In this document: positions 11,150 through 23,395 of the stretch, piece by piece
Position numbering within the stretch: the first letter of the stretch is position 1
How the letters are laid out: the number at the start of each line of letters is the position of its first letter
Source: Callorhinus ursinus
Taxonomy: Eukaryota; Chordata; Mammalia; Carnivora; Otariidae
Direction: 5' to 3'
Length of the DNA: 64,000 nt
NCBI RefSeq assembly: GCF_003265705.1
Contig: NW_020312935.1
Coordinates: forward strand, 1,486,373 to 1,550,372
Position numbers and translations under genes: made by a program
Notes under the pieces: model-generated
The model's database searches: none
What the model saw: the letters and a program-made list of their open reading frames with translations, nothing else
What the model was told of the DNA's origin: nothing

Positions 11150-11665
11150 TAGCCTACATAAAACTTTCAGTGTATCAGTTAGCTATGGCTACATAATAAA
11201 CTCTCCCCAAATTAAGCAAAAATAAACGATAAGTACTTGTTATTGCTCATGATACATGGGGCCTCTGAGCAGTTCTTCTGGTCCCAGCTGAACTTATTCA
11301 TGTACCTGAAGTCAACGGCAGGTGCAGCGGGCAGACATGACGAACTTAATTGGGCTCTCTCGCAGGATGGGGGGGGTCTATGGGCTGTAGCCTGGTCTGA
11401 TGTCTCCCACTAGGACAACTGAGCTGTGTGTGTGTGTGTGTGTGTGTGTGTGGTTCTCACCCTCCAGCAGGCTAGCTGGGCTTTTTCGTACAGTCGTGGC
11501 ACGGTTTCAACAGCAAGCAAGAGATTACAGAAGAGTGCAAAGCTCTTGGAGGCCCAGGCTTGAAACTAACAGATGCCACATCCTACTGGCCAAAACAAGA
11601 CATAGGCCAGCTTGGAGCCAGAGAGGGTAGGGTCTAGAAATTATCATGGCAGAGGATATGGATAC
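11150..11665 (-). mobile_element. MLT1-like LTR, antisense, with a (TG)n tract
   Basis: 'gtatcagttagctatggcta' and 'gatgccacatcctactggcc' fit the two ends of a reversed MLT1-type LTR. A (TG)n microsatellite at 11425-11452 has grown inside it. Confidence 0.55.
11425..11452. repeat. (TG)n microsatellite
   Basis: Fourteen uninterrupted TG units lie inside the LTR-like sequence. Confidence 0.95.
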
Positions 11666-12945
11666 AGGGAGTCATTAATTAGAGCCATCGATGTAATCAA
11701 TCTTCCATAATGAGTGGCTATGAAAATAGTAAAGCCCCTGTTTGACACCAAGAGTAATATTGGTTGAATACAGAGTGTGTGTAGACTCTGTCACGACTGC
11801 CCCATTACGACCGCCCATTATATGAGAAGAAACAAGGTTTAAAGAGATGAAGACATTTGCTTACAGTTCAATGTTTCTGCACAAAAGATGTGGTCTTAGC
11901 TTTCACTGGCTCAGCCCAACCCACTGGGCCTTGAGCCAGGGACTCTGGCAGCTTCTTTTCTTTAAAAAGTGTAAAGGTGTTCTATACCCACCTGGTCATG
12001 AGTGTGTATTCAAACGTTTCTCACCCTTTGGCTTGTGATCCTTTCAGTGGAGGCCCTCATGAAAAAGACAGTTCCCCAGAGCCCACAACTCTGAACGAGC
12101 CCCTTCTCAGTTTATTGCTTTGGCAGCTTTTGCTCTAATTCCAAGGTGAATGTGGTGCACTGGTGGTAGAATCACCTTCTCTAGAATGATAAACAAGATA
12201 AACCTTGACCATTGGCTTTCAGGTCCTCTAAGTATATTGGAGGGAAGAACAGGGGCTAGGGACCAGGCACCTCCCTAGGCCTCTGTTTCTTTGTCTGTAA
12301 ATGGTAAATATCTAACCTGGCCCTGACTCTCTCAAGGAATATTTGGGAAGATGCCAGGAGGGAAGGGGTATGAGCATGCTTTACAAAGACAGAAGGTGAA
12401 ACATGAGGATGTAAGGCAGAGCAGAGGATATAGAATAGAACAGGAGACAAGAGGAAAGAGGGAAGAATAGGATCCTGGAAGAGAAAGAAGGTGGCGTTCT
12501 CTACCCAGAACCTGCTCAGACAGGTGCAGTTTCAGGCTGCATACACTCTTCCCCAGACCCCTGTGCTAGAAGCAGACAACCCCTCACTCACAAGTAATAC
12601 ATTGGCTACACTGCCCCCTGCTGACCATCACGTGGAAGAGCACAGACACTGAACAGTTTGTGAAAACCATGAACTTGCATTTCAGAGACCGCCCGACCAC
12701 ACAGGTACCAAGGGACCCAGGAGGACTTTCTGCCCTCCCAGCCCCAAGGCTGCTTATTAGGCCTAATTCAGAAACCTCCCACCCGATTCCACTTTTCCTT
12801 TTTCTTGGGAGTCCAGAGAATGGGCATCAGTTCTTTTCCCCGAGACGGCACTACCATCTACTCTATGAGCCATAGCTATAACATAGACCCAGTCTTCCCA
12901 GCTTCTCCATTCTTTGCAAAAACAAAGCACAAGGGTCATATTTCT
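11666..12945. other. Unassigned intergenic stretch
   Basis: No repeat or exon was recognised with confidence. A short MIR-like piece may lie near 12240-12310 ('ctctgtttctttgtctgtaa'). Confidence 0.35.
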
Positions 12946-12949
12946 TTCC

Positions 12950-13140
12950 AGAATTTTATTACTAACCACCATGGGAAGGGGTGGGAAGAGGGATGCAACA
13001 GAGCAAAAATTTCAACCACTTTACAAACAATGAGTGACTTGCCCAAGATCACAGAGTTACTAAGCAAGAGAGCTGGAATTTGAACACAGATAGCCAGGCT
13101 CCAACACCCACCTGCCTTAACCACTAGGCTAAACTGCCCC
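12950..13140 (-). mobile_element. MIR, antisense
   Basis: 'agtgacttgcccaagatcac' followed by 'agagctggaatttgaacac' and 'ccttaaccactaggctaaac' is the reversed MIR core. Confidence 0.75.
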
Positions 13141-13179
13141 TCACTGCAAGTAATGAGACTGACCTTTGTGGCATATGGG

Positions 13180-13415
13180 CTCCATGGGAGTTCACTTGGG
13201 TTTCAATCCTTACTTCGCCTCTCTGTCATTTGTGATCTGTGTGAACTTGGTCACAATACTTAAATTCTTGAAGCTTCAGTTTCTTCATTCACCAAACAGA
13301 AAGAAAAAGAATGAGACCCACCTTAGATAACTCTGCCGACCATTAGATACAATGCTGCGTGTCAAGCATGTCGCACAGAGCCTGGCAACAATAAGCATTT
13401 AATAAATGGTAGCTA
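13180..13415 (+). mobile_element. MIR, near full length
   Basis: 'tgggtttcaatccttacttc', 'gtgtgaacttggtcac', 'gcttcagtttcttcattcac' and 'cacagagcctggcaacaata' followed by 'aataaatgg' occur in MIR order. Confidence 0.78.
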
Positions 13416-13544
13416 CTCTTTTATTTTTACATTTTTTTCCAACTGAACTGAATCCATTTGTTGTTGGAAGAAACCTGGTATTTTTACCTCTGGCTCTGCC
13501 ATTAATCACTGTGTGATTAAGGAGGTATCATGTATTTGGATCAT

Positions 13545-14200
13545 GCTTCTCCGTTGCCAGCTCCAATGGACTATTTTCCAAAAGCAGCTAGAGTACTCCT
13601 TTAAAAAGCAATATCAAATCACTTTGCTTCCCTGCTTGAAGCTCCCCCATGGTTTCCCACTGCATCAAGAGTGAAATCCAAACCACTTGCCATGACTTGC
13701 AAAGCCATGCATGAGATGGCGGCCACCCATCTCGCGCCTCCCCCTCCCTCACGGTGATCCTGACACGCTGGTCTTCTTTCTGTTCTTGAATCTCACGACT
13801 TATTCTCATCTTGTGGTATTTGCCAGAGAAGCAGCTGCAAGTTCTTCATGTGGAACTTTGCAAGGCTGACTCCTTCTTATCATTTAGATCCCAATTCAAA
13901 TATTCATCATAGAGGTGTGTTCTCTTATTCTCACATCCAGCTCCTCTCCCAATCACGGTCTGGTTACCTTGCTTTATCTCCCTCCCACGATTCACTGCTA
14001 TCTGAAACCATCTTGCTCATTTAGTTCTTCAACTGCTTTTCTCTGTGTGTCATCAGAACATAAACGATACAAGAGCGAAGAGTGTAGTTAGGACTTTCCC
14101 GATTTGTTTACTACTGTGCCCCTGTAGTAACATGAGCTCAGTGCCTGGCATCTGGTAGACCTTTAAGACACAGAGGCTGAATCAATGAATAAACGAAGGA
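13545..14200 (+). mobile_element. L2 (LINE2), 3' region
   Basis: A 650-base L2 3' region with its usual blocks: 'cttccctgcttgaagctccc', 'gtgaaatccaaaccacttgc', 'gatcccaattcaaatattca', and the end 'gctcagtgcctggcatctgg' near 'caatgaat'. No coding capacity is left. Confidence 0.8.
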
Positions 14201-14754
14201 ATTCAATTAGCCCAAGACAGTTGTGAAACAAGGTCATTTGGATTCAGTGGCATCAAAAGTTCTTTCCATCTCTAAAATTCCAAGAACCTTTGGGGAATCT
14301 TGGGGTCTTGAGCCAATATAGAGAAGAGAGAGAGGTCTGTCTGGATTGTGGAATTCTAGGAGATGTTATATATAACTGATGTTTGCCCAGCTATGGGAAT
14401 AGGCTTTAATCATCTTTCCATTTTGTGCAAATGTCCCCAAAACTTCTCTCACGGCCATACCTAATGGCCCACTCCTATGTTTAGCTTTCTTATCTCTTCG
14501 ATATGCCCATAATCACATCCCATGACAATCAAAAGGGCACCATCAGAAAAGATGGTGGTTGACACTGGCTGCTATGGCCTTTGCCTCTAATCCAGAGATG
14601 TTCGTTGACTCTCATTTTATAAGTATTTTCTCTTGAGAATGTTCCATATTATACTACCAGGAACAATGAAAACCATCTCTAGATGGACCTGGGCTTTATT
14701 CAACATCTTGGCATGAAGACCATCGTCACATGGATACTGGCTCATGTCATTTTC

Positions 14755-14920
14755 TAATTAATTAATTCAATAAACATGTATTCAGACCTACCATATGCAG
14801 TCAAAAGGAGATCAAAAAAAGATGCCAATACCTACTCTTATGGAGTATCAATTGATCAAACACTAAAGTTATGTATGTACTACTTGTTAACTATGATAAA
14901 AATGATGGCAAAATATTCTC
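14755..14920 (-). mobile_element. Possible L2 fragment, antisense
   Basis: 'attcaataaacatgtattca' followed by 'cctactcttatggag' resembles the reversed L2 3' end. Weak. Confidence 0.4.
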
Positions 14921-16010
14921 AGGAATCCTGTACAGTAGGTAAGAGAATGCAGGTTGAGAGCAGAACAATACTTACTGATAAAGAACAAAGGATTGGAAAT
15001 TTTAACCCACAACATCAGCAGAGTTCAGAACAGCTTTCCACACTTGGGCTCTTTGCAGCCACCCTCTTCTGAGTCTTTGCTTGTTTATGGGGTTCAAATT
15101 AGCATAGTTGATTAGAAGTTGAGGAACCATGGGGAACAGAGCCTATCCTGTCTGCAACAGGGAAAACTGGCTTTCTTAAAACCCCAGTGTCACCATGTGC
15201 TGGTCTCCAGTGCACACATTAATTTGTGTTCATCTCTGGGGAAAGGAGGGAACAATTTGCAATAACAGAACAGAAGAACCCGAGAGAGACAGATGATACC
15301 TCGGGCAAGGCACGAAGCCCCATAACAGGCAGCTGTGGAAGGGAGGAGACAGCATCACTTCAATAGCAGATGAGCCTTGTCTTATTTTTCTTTGCTCATC
15401 TGACCAGGTACTCCATAAATGTCAGACAGAGGATGAGAAGAAGTAAACACGTTATTATGAAAAAAGAAGGGAGCCATCTGGTTCATGTCAGATGTCTGGA
15501 CTGCAAAATATTGCAATGCCCAGGTGACCTTGGGGAAGCTTGCACTGGTATAATATAAATATAAACTGGCCATTAACATAGATATATTCAACTCTCTGGT
15601 TTGAGCTAGGGAGTGTATTTATGTGGATTGCAAACAGACGTACTTTGAATATGTACGCTCCCTCCCTGCTCTCTTGAGTTGGCTGCGTTCCCTTGGCTGG
15701 ACTTGAGGGAAGCCAATGGACAGGCATGTGGAAGGTATGTTTTGCTGCAGGAGGGCCTCCTGGGTTTAGCAGTTCCTCATAAAGGAAGCACTTTTCCAGA
15801 TGGCAGACTGCTTGGAGCTCAGAGGAATGCGGTTTGGGCCATCAGCAAGTGGGCCAGTCACCCGCGCTGAACATCACGCACAGTTGTGCACTGTAACTAT
15901 CCACCACAGCCCGGGGCCCTGGGTGAGCACTGTCATTTGGACCTTCTGTGAAAGAGTAAATATTGTGCTGTGGAATTGGTCTGAATTATTCAGCTCCTGC
16001 ACGTACACAT
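14921..16010. other. Unassigned intergenic stretch
   Basis: No gene or repeat was recognised. Open frames here are short and overlap on both strands. Confidence 0.4.
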
Positions 16011-16014
16011 CTTA

Positions 16015-16255
16015 AGGAGAAATTTTATTAAATATCTTTGAAGTAAGAGAGGTCTGGATTGAAATCTCAATGCCACCTCTCCATAACCGTGTGACCTTGA
16101 ACAAGTTATAAAATCTCCTTGAGAAGCCACTTATTTGCAAATAGAGATAGGAATTAGGACTACTTCTTATGAATGGGGTTATAACAAGGATTAAGAGAGA
16201 GAATATGTGCAAAGCAATCGGAACAGTGGCTGACTGCTAGCAAGGGCTGTTTTCA
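16015..16255 (+). mobile_element. MIR
   Basis: 'gtctggattgaaatctcaat', 'aaccgtgtgaccttgaacaa', 'ataacaaggattaagag' and 'gcaaagcaatcggaacagtg' occur in MIR order. Confidence 0.72.
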
Positions 16256-16730
16256 TTACACATAGTTCTGCACTGACACATCCAGCCCTGTGGCCAGAGA
16301 GTATCTTTCCAGGGCGGAAAAGAGGAGAAACTGAGCATAAAAGTGCCTCTTCTGTTGGCTAACTCGAGAGGCTTTAGGATGCTTTAGGGTGCTTTTTCCT
16401 AGTCTAGTAGGCAGAAATCAACAACGTGTACAGCTCCACCAACAACAAATAGGACAGAAGTTGTTGGCTTTGAACTTGGACCATCTATATCAGTGTTTTT
16501 AAAACTATGGAACTGTGCAAAATCCATACGAGAGGGTTTTGACCAGCATTTTGAAAAGAAAAGAATGGAATAAAAAACGCACAGTGTACTTGCACATAGT
16601 CAGTCTACGTATTGTTTCATAAACTTTGGGCTTCTCCACGTGTGTATATACTGAAATTTTAAAAATGTATATGTACATGTCAGAAGCTGAAAAACCACTG
16701 ATCCATTAGATCACTTTTCTCCAAAAAAAG

Positions 16731-16865
16731 TCTGCTCTCCTGGGATCGAGCCCCATGTTGGGCTCCCTGCTCTACGAGGAGCCTGCTTCTCCCTCTCCCC
16801 GCCCCCTACTCGTGCTCTCCCTTGCTATTTCTCTCTCTCTCTCTCTCTCAAATAAATAAAGTCTT
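16731..16865 (+). mobile_element. SINEC 3' half, with an L1 inserted in its tail
   Basis: The copy begins in the B-box region (cctgggatcgagccccatgt) and lacks the 5' third. Its tail aaataaataaagtctt (16850-16865) is repeated at 18070-18085, beyond the L1 sequence. Confidence 0.88.
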
Positions 16866-16869
16866 TAAC

Positions 16870-17460
16870 ATGAACAGACATTTCTGCAAAGAAGACATCC
16901 AAATGGCCAACAGACACATGAAAAAGTGTTCAACGTCACTCGGCATCCGGGAAATCCAAATCAAAACCTCAATGAGATACCACCTCACATCAGTCAGAAT
17001 GGCTAAAATTAACAAGTCAGGAAACGACAGATGTTGGCAAGGATGCAGAGAAAGGGGAACCCTCCTACACTGTCGGTGGGAATGCAAGCTGGTGCAGCCA
17101 CTCTGGAAAACAGTATGGAGGTTCCTCAAAAAGTTGAAAATTGAGCTACCCTACAACCCAGCAATTGCACTACTGGGTATTTACCCCAAAAGTACAAATG
17201 TAGTGATCCAAAGGGGTACGTGCACCCCAATGTTTATAGCAACAATGTCCACAATAGCCAAACTGTGGAAAGAGCCTAGATGTCCATCAACAGATGAATG
17301 GATAAAGAAGATGTGGTATATATACAATGGAATATTATGCAGCCATCGAAAAAATGAAATCTTGCCATTTGCAACGATGTGGATGGAACTAGAGGGTATT
17401 ATGCTAAGAGAAATAAGTCAATCAGAGAAAGACATGTATCATATGATCTCACTGATATGA
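16870..17460 (+). pseudogene. L1 ORF2 C-terminal fragment
   Basis: An open run of 196 codons matches the C-terminus of L1 ORF2 ([19 protein letters not shown] to MISLI, then TGA). It keeps the C-terminal cysteine motif C-x3-C-x7-H-x4-C (CWQGC ... HCRWEC). The endonuclease and reverse transcriptase domains are missing through 5' truncation, so it cannot encode a working protein. The intact frame suggests a fairly young insertion. Confidence 0.88.
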
Positions 17461-17727
17461 GGAATTTGAGAAACAAGACAGAGGATCATAGGGGAAGGGA
17501 GGGGAAAATACAAGATGAAACCAGAGAGGGAGACAAAGGATAAGAGACTCTTAATCTCAGGAAACAAACTGAGGGTTGCTGGAGTGGTGCGGGGTGGTAG
17601 GGATGGGGTGGCTGGGTGATGGACATTGGGGAGGGTATGTACTATGGTGAGCGCTGTGAATTGTGTAAGACTGATGAATCACAGACCTGTACCTCTGAAA
17701 CAAATAATACATTATATGAAAAAAAAA

Positions 17728-17827
17728 NNNNNNNNNNNNNNNNNNNNNNNNNNNNNNNNNNNNNNNNNNNNNNNNNNNNNNNNNNNNNNNNNNNNNNNNN
17801 NNNNNNNNNNNNNNNNNNNNNNNNNNN
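17728..17827. other. Assembly gap, 100 N
   Basis: Exactly 100 N stand directly after an L1 A-run. A round 100 is commonly used for a gap of unknown size. Open frames running through it are artefacts. Confidence 0.98.
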
Positions 17828-18089
17828 GAACCATGAGAGACTATGGACTCTGAGAAACAAACTGAGGGTTTTAGAAGGGAGGGGGTGGGGGGATGGGTTA
17901 GCCTGGTGATGGGTATTAAAAAAAAAAAAAAGGGCACGTTCTGCATGGAGCACTGGGTGTCATATGCAAACAATGAATCATGGAACACTACATCAAAAAC
18001 TAATGATGTAATGTATGGTGACTAACATAATAAAAAAATAAATAAAATTTAAAAAATAAAAATCTAAAAAAATAAATAAAGTCTTCAAA

Positions 18090-18779
18090 AAAAATTCAGT
18101 TAGACATTTGGGGTTTGATCTACTTGATGCCAAATAATTAACTACTACTTCCCCCCCAACAAGGCTGATAAATTGGGGAGTACTACCTACAAGTTGGTTC
18201 ATTCTGAGGCGCCAGTAAAAGTGCTTATGAATTAGAGAGGCCTCCACAGACTCATCTGCCTCAGAGTACCAATCTGGGTAATACCAACCCAGAAGGGATA
18301 CTGGGAGGTTTGTCTTGGCCTCAGGCCACAGAAAAGTTTCCTAGAAAGCATTTTGCCAAAGATCTCTTCTCACAAATTACTCAGTGAAAGGAACTGGGGC
18401 TCAAAGACAAACATTCTATTCATATACTCATTAAATCTCACATGTGTGGGGTTTCGTTGTCATAGTTTTACACATATTAAGCTCAGAGTTTTACCTAAGC
18501 AAAATAAGAACCTTTCACTCCAGCTACAATGATTTTTCTCATTAAATACAAAAATTTGGTTAGTACAATCACATAGTGTGGAAATACAAAATCTCTGAGA
18601 AACAAAAAAGCACTTCTTTCCCATAAATGGTTAGAGGGTAGATATTACCATTATTTTCCAACCTTATAGTTTATAGCAAAACTCATCTTCTTCCCTTCCC
18701 ACAATTATTCTATTAATGAGCAAGGGACCTAAGTTTTTCTCCCCCACATCTGACCAGGCAATATATTGGATACATGTTG
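18090..18779. other. Unassigned intergenic stretch
   Basis: AT-rich sequence in which no repeat family, exon or RNA gene was recognised. Confidence 0.4.
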
Positions 18780-18923
18780 CCTATCTATTTATTTATTTGT
18801 TTGTTTATTTTTAAAGTGGGCTCCATGCTTAGCAACATGGGGCCTGAACTCATGACCCTGAGATCAGGACCTGGGCCGATATGAAGAGTTGGACGCTTAA
18901 CCCACTGAGCCACCCAGGCACCC
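18780..18923 (-). mobile_element. Older SINEC, antisense, lacking the CT-rich part
   Basis: 'atttatttatttgtttgttt' leads straight into 'aagtgggctccatgcttagc' and ends 'gagccacccaggcacccc'. The GA-rich block between tail and body is absent. Confidence 0.82.
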
Positions 18924-21128
18924 CACACGGGTTGCCTTTTGACCACCCAGCACCTCTGTTTCCTTTTGAAAATTCACCTCTTTGGGATACAATAATCCGG
19001 GCCTTGCCCTTTGCCACTCAAGTCGTGTCTGGTTGACCAAAGCCTACAGCAGTCAAACTCTCCCTCTCTGGATTTTAGTCATTATCAGAAAGCCAAAGAG
19101 ACTAAGCCCTGTGGGGTCCGTCCTCACAAGCACTGGGTCCTGACCATACAGGGTGTCCTGCATCATACCACTCCAAATTGACCTTGGTTCTGCCCCATCC
19201 CCAGCCTGGTTCTTCAGCCTCCAACCAAGTTCTATGAGAACTCAGTTCCTTCCAATGAATCTACGCCCTTTGTTATTTTGAATCAATTTCTGTTGCTTGC
19301 CACTAAGAGAAATACTCAAAATATTTCACAACCAACCCATCTGAACCAAAGGCAAGGCACTGAGCAGGGCAGGCATCAGCCATAAACAATGGGGATGACT
19401 GTTCTCATGTGTGCTGGCTAAAGATCAGCCCAGTCTGCAACCAAAGAAGCACACCAAAAACCCAGGGCAAAACACCCTGGCATTCATGACCCACAGAAAT
19501 AATCTTACTGAAGATGGATGGGAACAGAGTAGGGATCTAATGAATGTCAAGCCAGGGAATGAATTGATGAACTAACAGCTTCCCAGAAAGAGATATAGGA
19601 GAATGGTGTACCTAGCCTGTTACCACAGCTCGGCATACACTCCTTTCCACACAGAAGGATTTAAACCTAACGCATCCCACAAATGGCATGCGAGACGCGT
19701 AACATGCAGATAAACCTTTATAAAACTGTAGTAATGTAGCAGACCTTATTATTACCTTCTATTTATGGCAAGCAATAATGGCTTTGGCCTAATGGTGGTG
19801 AGATATATTTTTCTTATAGAATAAATTATTTAAGCAAAAAATGTGGGTCAACTGCTTTAAAATGTGTAAACAAGAGCAGAGGTGGTACAAAGATGTGGTA
19901 AGGATCATCACAGCAACATAAGAACGCCTGACATTTAGGAAACACTCTATTACACACTGCAGGCAAATAACCTAAATTCAAGATCGCCCCTTGAAACGTG
20001 GCTGTTTCTTGGGGTCGCTAAACACAGCAGTCCATCCCCCCTCTACCTCGGTCCCTATAGCCACTGAGCAGGAAATGACAGTGCAGCCTAAGCATAGCAT
20101 AGCAAGTGGGATAGAAAACCCGAATATCATAGCAAATTGAGATCCCAAGTCCCTCACACACGGTCCACTAGGCAGCTGCTGATGCTTACACGTTTTAGAC
20201 AGTTTTGCCTCGGGCTGGATGCAGTTCAGTGACCTAGACGTGAAAGACTGTCTGTGTCCCAGTTCGAGGTTCTCAGCCAAATTGTCCTGCCCCTCTGCTC
20301 TTGCTCTTCATATGAAAGTGGGCTCTAAAAGCCTGAAGAGTTTTCCTTAAACCACCTTAAATAAGGTGGCTTTAACAATCATAATAATACCCACAAAGCG
20401 AAATGCATGTTTATGCCTGCATCCTCTAGGGTTGCCTCACTAATCTTACTAGCCCCAGAAGGCATAGTTCAGAGAATTTATTCTTAACGGGTAATAGTTG
20501 TAGAGCTAAAGTACCAATCTCGAGTTTTTTAAAAGATCAAAGAGTAGCAAAGATGAAATAGTATCTATTTAATGTGGACTGCCACTCTTATGTAATCTAC
20601 TTGGTCTATGAAGCAAAAGTTGCAAACCAACAGCCCATAGATTGATCAGACTCATGGTGGGGTGGGCAGAGAATGTGTATGGAGGGGGATGGGGGGGAGA
20701 GGGGAAGATTTACTAGAATGAATTGCCCACGTCTTAAAATTGGGAGCTCTCACATATGTAAATATGTAAATATCCACCTTCTTTTGACAAAATACAAATA
20801 TCTAACCACACTGGGCCTCAAGACCCCGTTCAGTTGGAATTCAGGACTGGCTATCCTCTTTAGGTGAGCCATGAACTTTCTAGTTAACCAGAATCCCCCA
20901 CTTATCTCTATTGTACTATACCCTACTACTTTGCCTTCCTTCTATTACCTACTGAGACCAGAGGATAGTATAAGGTCACTCTCACTGCCCATCATAGAAT
21001 TGGCCTTCTCTGTCCAAAGGTACTCCGAGAGGAGATGGTAAGTTTCATGACAGCAGGCATTCACTGTGTCCATTTTATTTTCTATTGTATCCCTAGCATG
21101 GAACATATTCAAGCATCAGTATATTTCT
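18924..21128. other. Unassigned intergenic stretch
   Basis: About 2.2 kb without a recognised repeat or gene. The longest open frame is 100 codons on the minus strand (19978-20280) with no domain I know. Confidence 0.4.
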
Positions 21129-21129
21129 G

Positions 21130-21189
21130 GGATGGATGGATGGATGGATGGATGGAAGGAAGGAAGGAAGGAAGGAAGGAAGGAAGGAA
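21130..21189. repeat. Compound (GGAT)n-(GGAA)n microsatellite
   Basis: About six GGAT units pass directly into about eight GGAA units. The GGAA half is a tandem ETS-core array. Confidence 0.95.
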
Positions 21190-21429
21190 AGATCTTAGGC
21201 CCCATTTGAGAAGAGAAATATATGGACCTCAAAGTCATCAGAGACTATTGCCTTGTTAATGTGGTTCAGGAGAAGAATAGTGGCTCTGTTGTCCAACCAC
21301 AGAAAGGGTTATCAATCAGCCCATATTCTACCTATTTCTTGAAAGACTTTCTCTGAAGAGGAAAGAAGCAAATGAAGGAAAGAGAAGAGAGAATTCCCCA
21401 AAGGGTTATTATTAGTTTCAGAGCCCAAA

Positions 21430-21690
21430 GTTTTTTTTTAGTACATTGGTTAAGACCATGGACTTTAGTATCAGAAGAACCTGCTTTGAATCTTGGATCG
21501 GCTACTCACGAGGTGTTTGACCTTGGCTAAGTTGCTTGACCTCCCTGGCCCTCAGTTTCCTAATAATTTTAGATATTTCCTAATATTTAAAAGGAGGATA
21601 ATGTTTACCTTGCAGGGTTTTTGTGAGTATTTAAAAGAATGATGCATGTAAAGCATTTAGCAAATAGTAGGGTCTTAATATATTATTATT
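21430..21690 (+). mobile_element. MIR, near full length
   Basis: 'attggttaagaccatggact', 'tgaccttggctaagttgctt', 'cctcagtttcctaa' and 'gtaaagcatttagcaaatag' lie in MIR order; the 5' end of the next SINE abuts it. Confidence 0.8.
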
Positions 21691-21900
21691 GGGGCGCCTG
21701 GGTGGCTCAGTTGGTTAAGCGACTGCCTTCGGCTCAGGTCATGATCCTGGAGTCCTGGGATCGAGTCCCGCATCGGGCTCCCTGCTCGGCAGGGAGTCTG
21801 CTTCTCCCTCTGACCCTCCCCCCTCTCATGTGCTCTCTCTCTCTCTCTCTCTCATTCTCTCTCTCAAATAAATAAATAAATAAATATTTAAAAAAATAAA
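21691..21900 (+). mobile_element. SINEC, full length
   Basis: An intact copy runs from ggggcgcctgggtggctcag through 'gactgccttcggctcaggtc', 'ctctgaccctccc' and a (CT)n run to an (AAAT)n tail. It is among the least diverged SINEs here. No clear target-site duplication was seen. Confidence 0.93.
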
Positions 21901-22069
21901 AGATTTAAACTATATATATAATTATTGTATTGTCCCCTCATTTTACTGAGATGCTAGTTTCTTGAGCTCACACTTGCCTTGACTGCCATATAGCTAATGA
22001 GTAAACATGAGTTCTCAGCATTCCCTGCAGAACTTCCTGGCTCAAAAGTTATTAGTTATAGAGGCAATT

Positions 22070-22255
22070 TATTCCTGTATTCATTCATACAGTACCTATT
22101 CACTGAGTACCTAGGATGTGTCAGGCATTGAAGCAGGGTACAAGACCATCTGCTGAATTATTTTCACCTGGCAAGTATTCCCAGGAGGTCTGGTTCAGCC
22201 TGGAGATCCAGGAGTGAACAAGACGACCGTAGCATTCCCTTCCAGCTTTGGGTAT
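22070..22255 (-). mobile_element. L2 3' end, antisense, interrupted
   Basis: 'ttcactgagtacctaggatg' and 'gtcaggcattgaa' are the reversed L2 end. About 65 unrelated bases follow, then 'gagatccaggagtgaacaag' resumes the L2 order. Confidence 0.55.
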
Positions 22256-23149
22256 GCGCCGATCCTGGGTGCTCCTGAAACTGTTCAAGGGGCCAGAGAA
22301 AACCTCAGAGTGATTAACAGGACAAACCAGCAGCACATGCATCCCAAATGCCTGGCTGGCCACAGGGCTCAGCCCTTGAACGAAGCTGGGAAGTCTTGAA
22401 ATAGTCCCAAGGTGTTCCCTGTGGGATCGCCAGGATGCTTCGCTAGGGTCCAGTTGGCATTTTCTGTAAAGGTCTCTTAAATCTGGGCCTCCTTACAGCT
22501 AAGACTCTGGGAGAGTGCCTGCCAAACAGTGGGGAAGAGATGTCAAAGTCACGGCATGGGCTGGAATCAGCAAAAAAACAAAAACAAACAAAAACCCCTC
22601 CCCTTTGGTACAGGCAGAAGGGTAGGTCCATCTGACGCCTGCTTTTCCACATGGGCAGCTGCAGGGGCCGTCCTGAGGGCATCACAATGCTGCAGGACTG
22701 GTGACCACAGCAAGTTCAAGAGCTACTGCATGCAGGGCACGGCAGGGAAAGGCTTTGGTGGGTCTAACCAATTTACTCCTATCGATTTTCAGATCAAAGA
22801 GATTCAGCTCACAATTCAGAAGATGCTTATCGCTCCCTCCTGCTATGTCTGCAGCCTCTTCCAGACACTTCACAACCCCCCCTTTGGCCTTGATCCTTAC
22901 CTAGGTTGGAAATGGTGAGGAGGGGGCAGGGATCCTAGGGGTAATTCTGGGCCGTATCAGTCCGTGGCCTGGATGATGCTCCGAGGTCCTGAGCAATGGG
23001 ACCATGAAGCTCAATGGTGAGAGGGCTAGGAGCCTGGGTCCTGATGTTGGCATCACCATCCGCTTGGTTTATAAGCTTTTACAAACCACTTTAACCTCCC
23101 TTGGGTTTCTTTTTCTCAACTATGAAATAAGAATAAGAACTAACCTAGC
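22256..23149. other. Unassigned intergenic stretch
   Basis: No repeat or gene was recognised. Overlapping open frames (up to 129 codons at 22529-22918) lack domains. Confidence 0.4.
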
Positions 23150-23395
23150 CTTATGGTTAAAGAGCAGGGGTTTCAGAATCAGACAGAACTGGGTTCAAAC
23201 CCCAACCACTCCTCTGTGACCTCAGACAAGCCAGTTCACCTCTCAGAGCCTCCACATGTTCATCTGAAAAATGGGCTTCCAGCAGCTCTGGCCCCTCCAT
23301 CATTGTGAGAATGGAGCATATAAAAGTGCTCAGCATTTCCGTGGCCTAGGGTGAGACCCACAAACAGCACCTATTACTACCAAACTAGGCTTTGG
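23150..23395 (+). mobile_element. MIR, near full length
   Basis: 'gggtttcagaatcagacaga', 'ctgggttcaaaccccaacca', 'tctgtgacctcagacaagcc' and 'aaagtgctcagcattt' lie in MIR order. The homology to tRNA is in the 5' part. Confidence 0.8.

Larger units (their letters stand above)
16866..18069 (+). mobile_element. Carnivore L1 insertion(s), 5' truncated, with assembly gap
   Basis: The segment holds an L1 ORF2 C-terminus and 3' UTR ending in an A-run (to 17727), a 100-N gap, then a second type of L1 3' UTR (17828-18069; 'gaaccatgagagactatgga' to an A-rich tail). The whole is bracketed by a 16-base repeat of the host SINE tail. The two 3' ends differ in sequence, so either two L1 copies are nested or the gap hides a longer structure. 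Confidence 0.82.

Noticed and set aside
16822..17460. 212-codon frame as a possible host gene
   Set aside because: Its first codons are SINE sequence and the rest is the L1 ORF2 C-terminus.
17557..17988. Open frames running through the N block
   Set aside because: They exist only because N was read as sense; the gap is 17728-17827.
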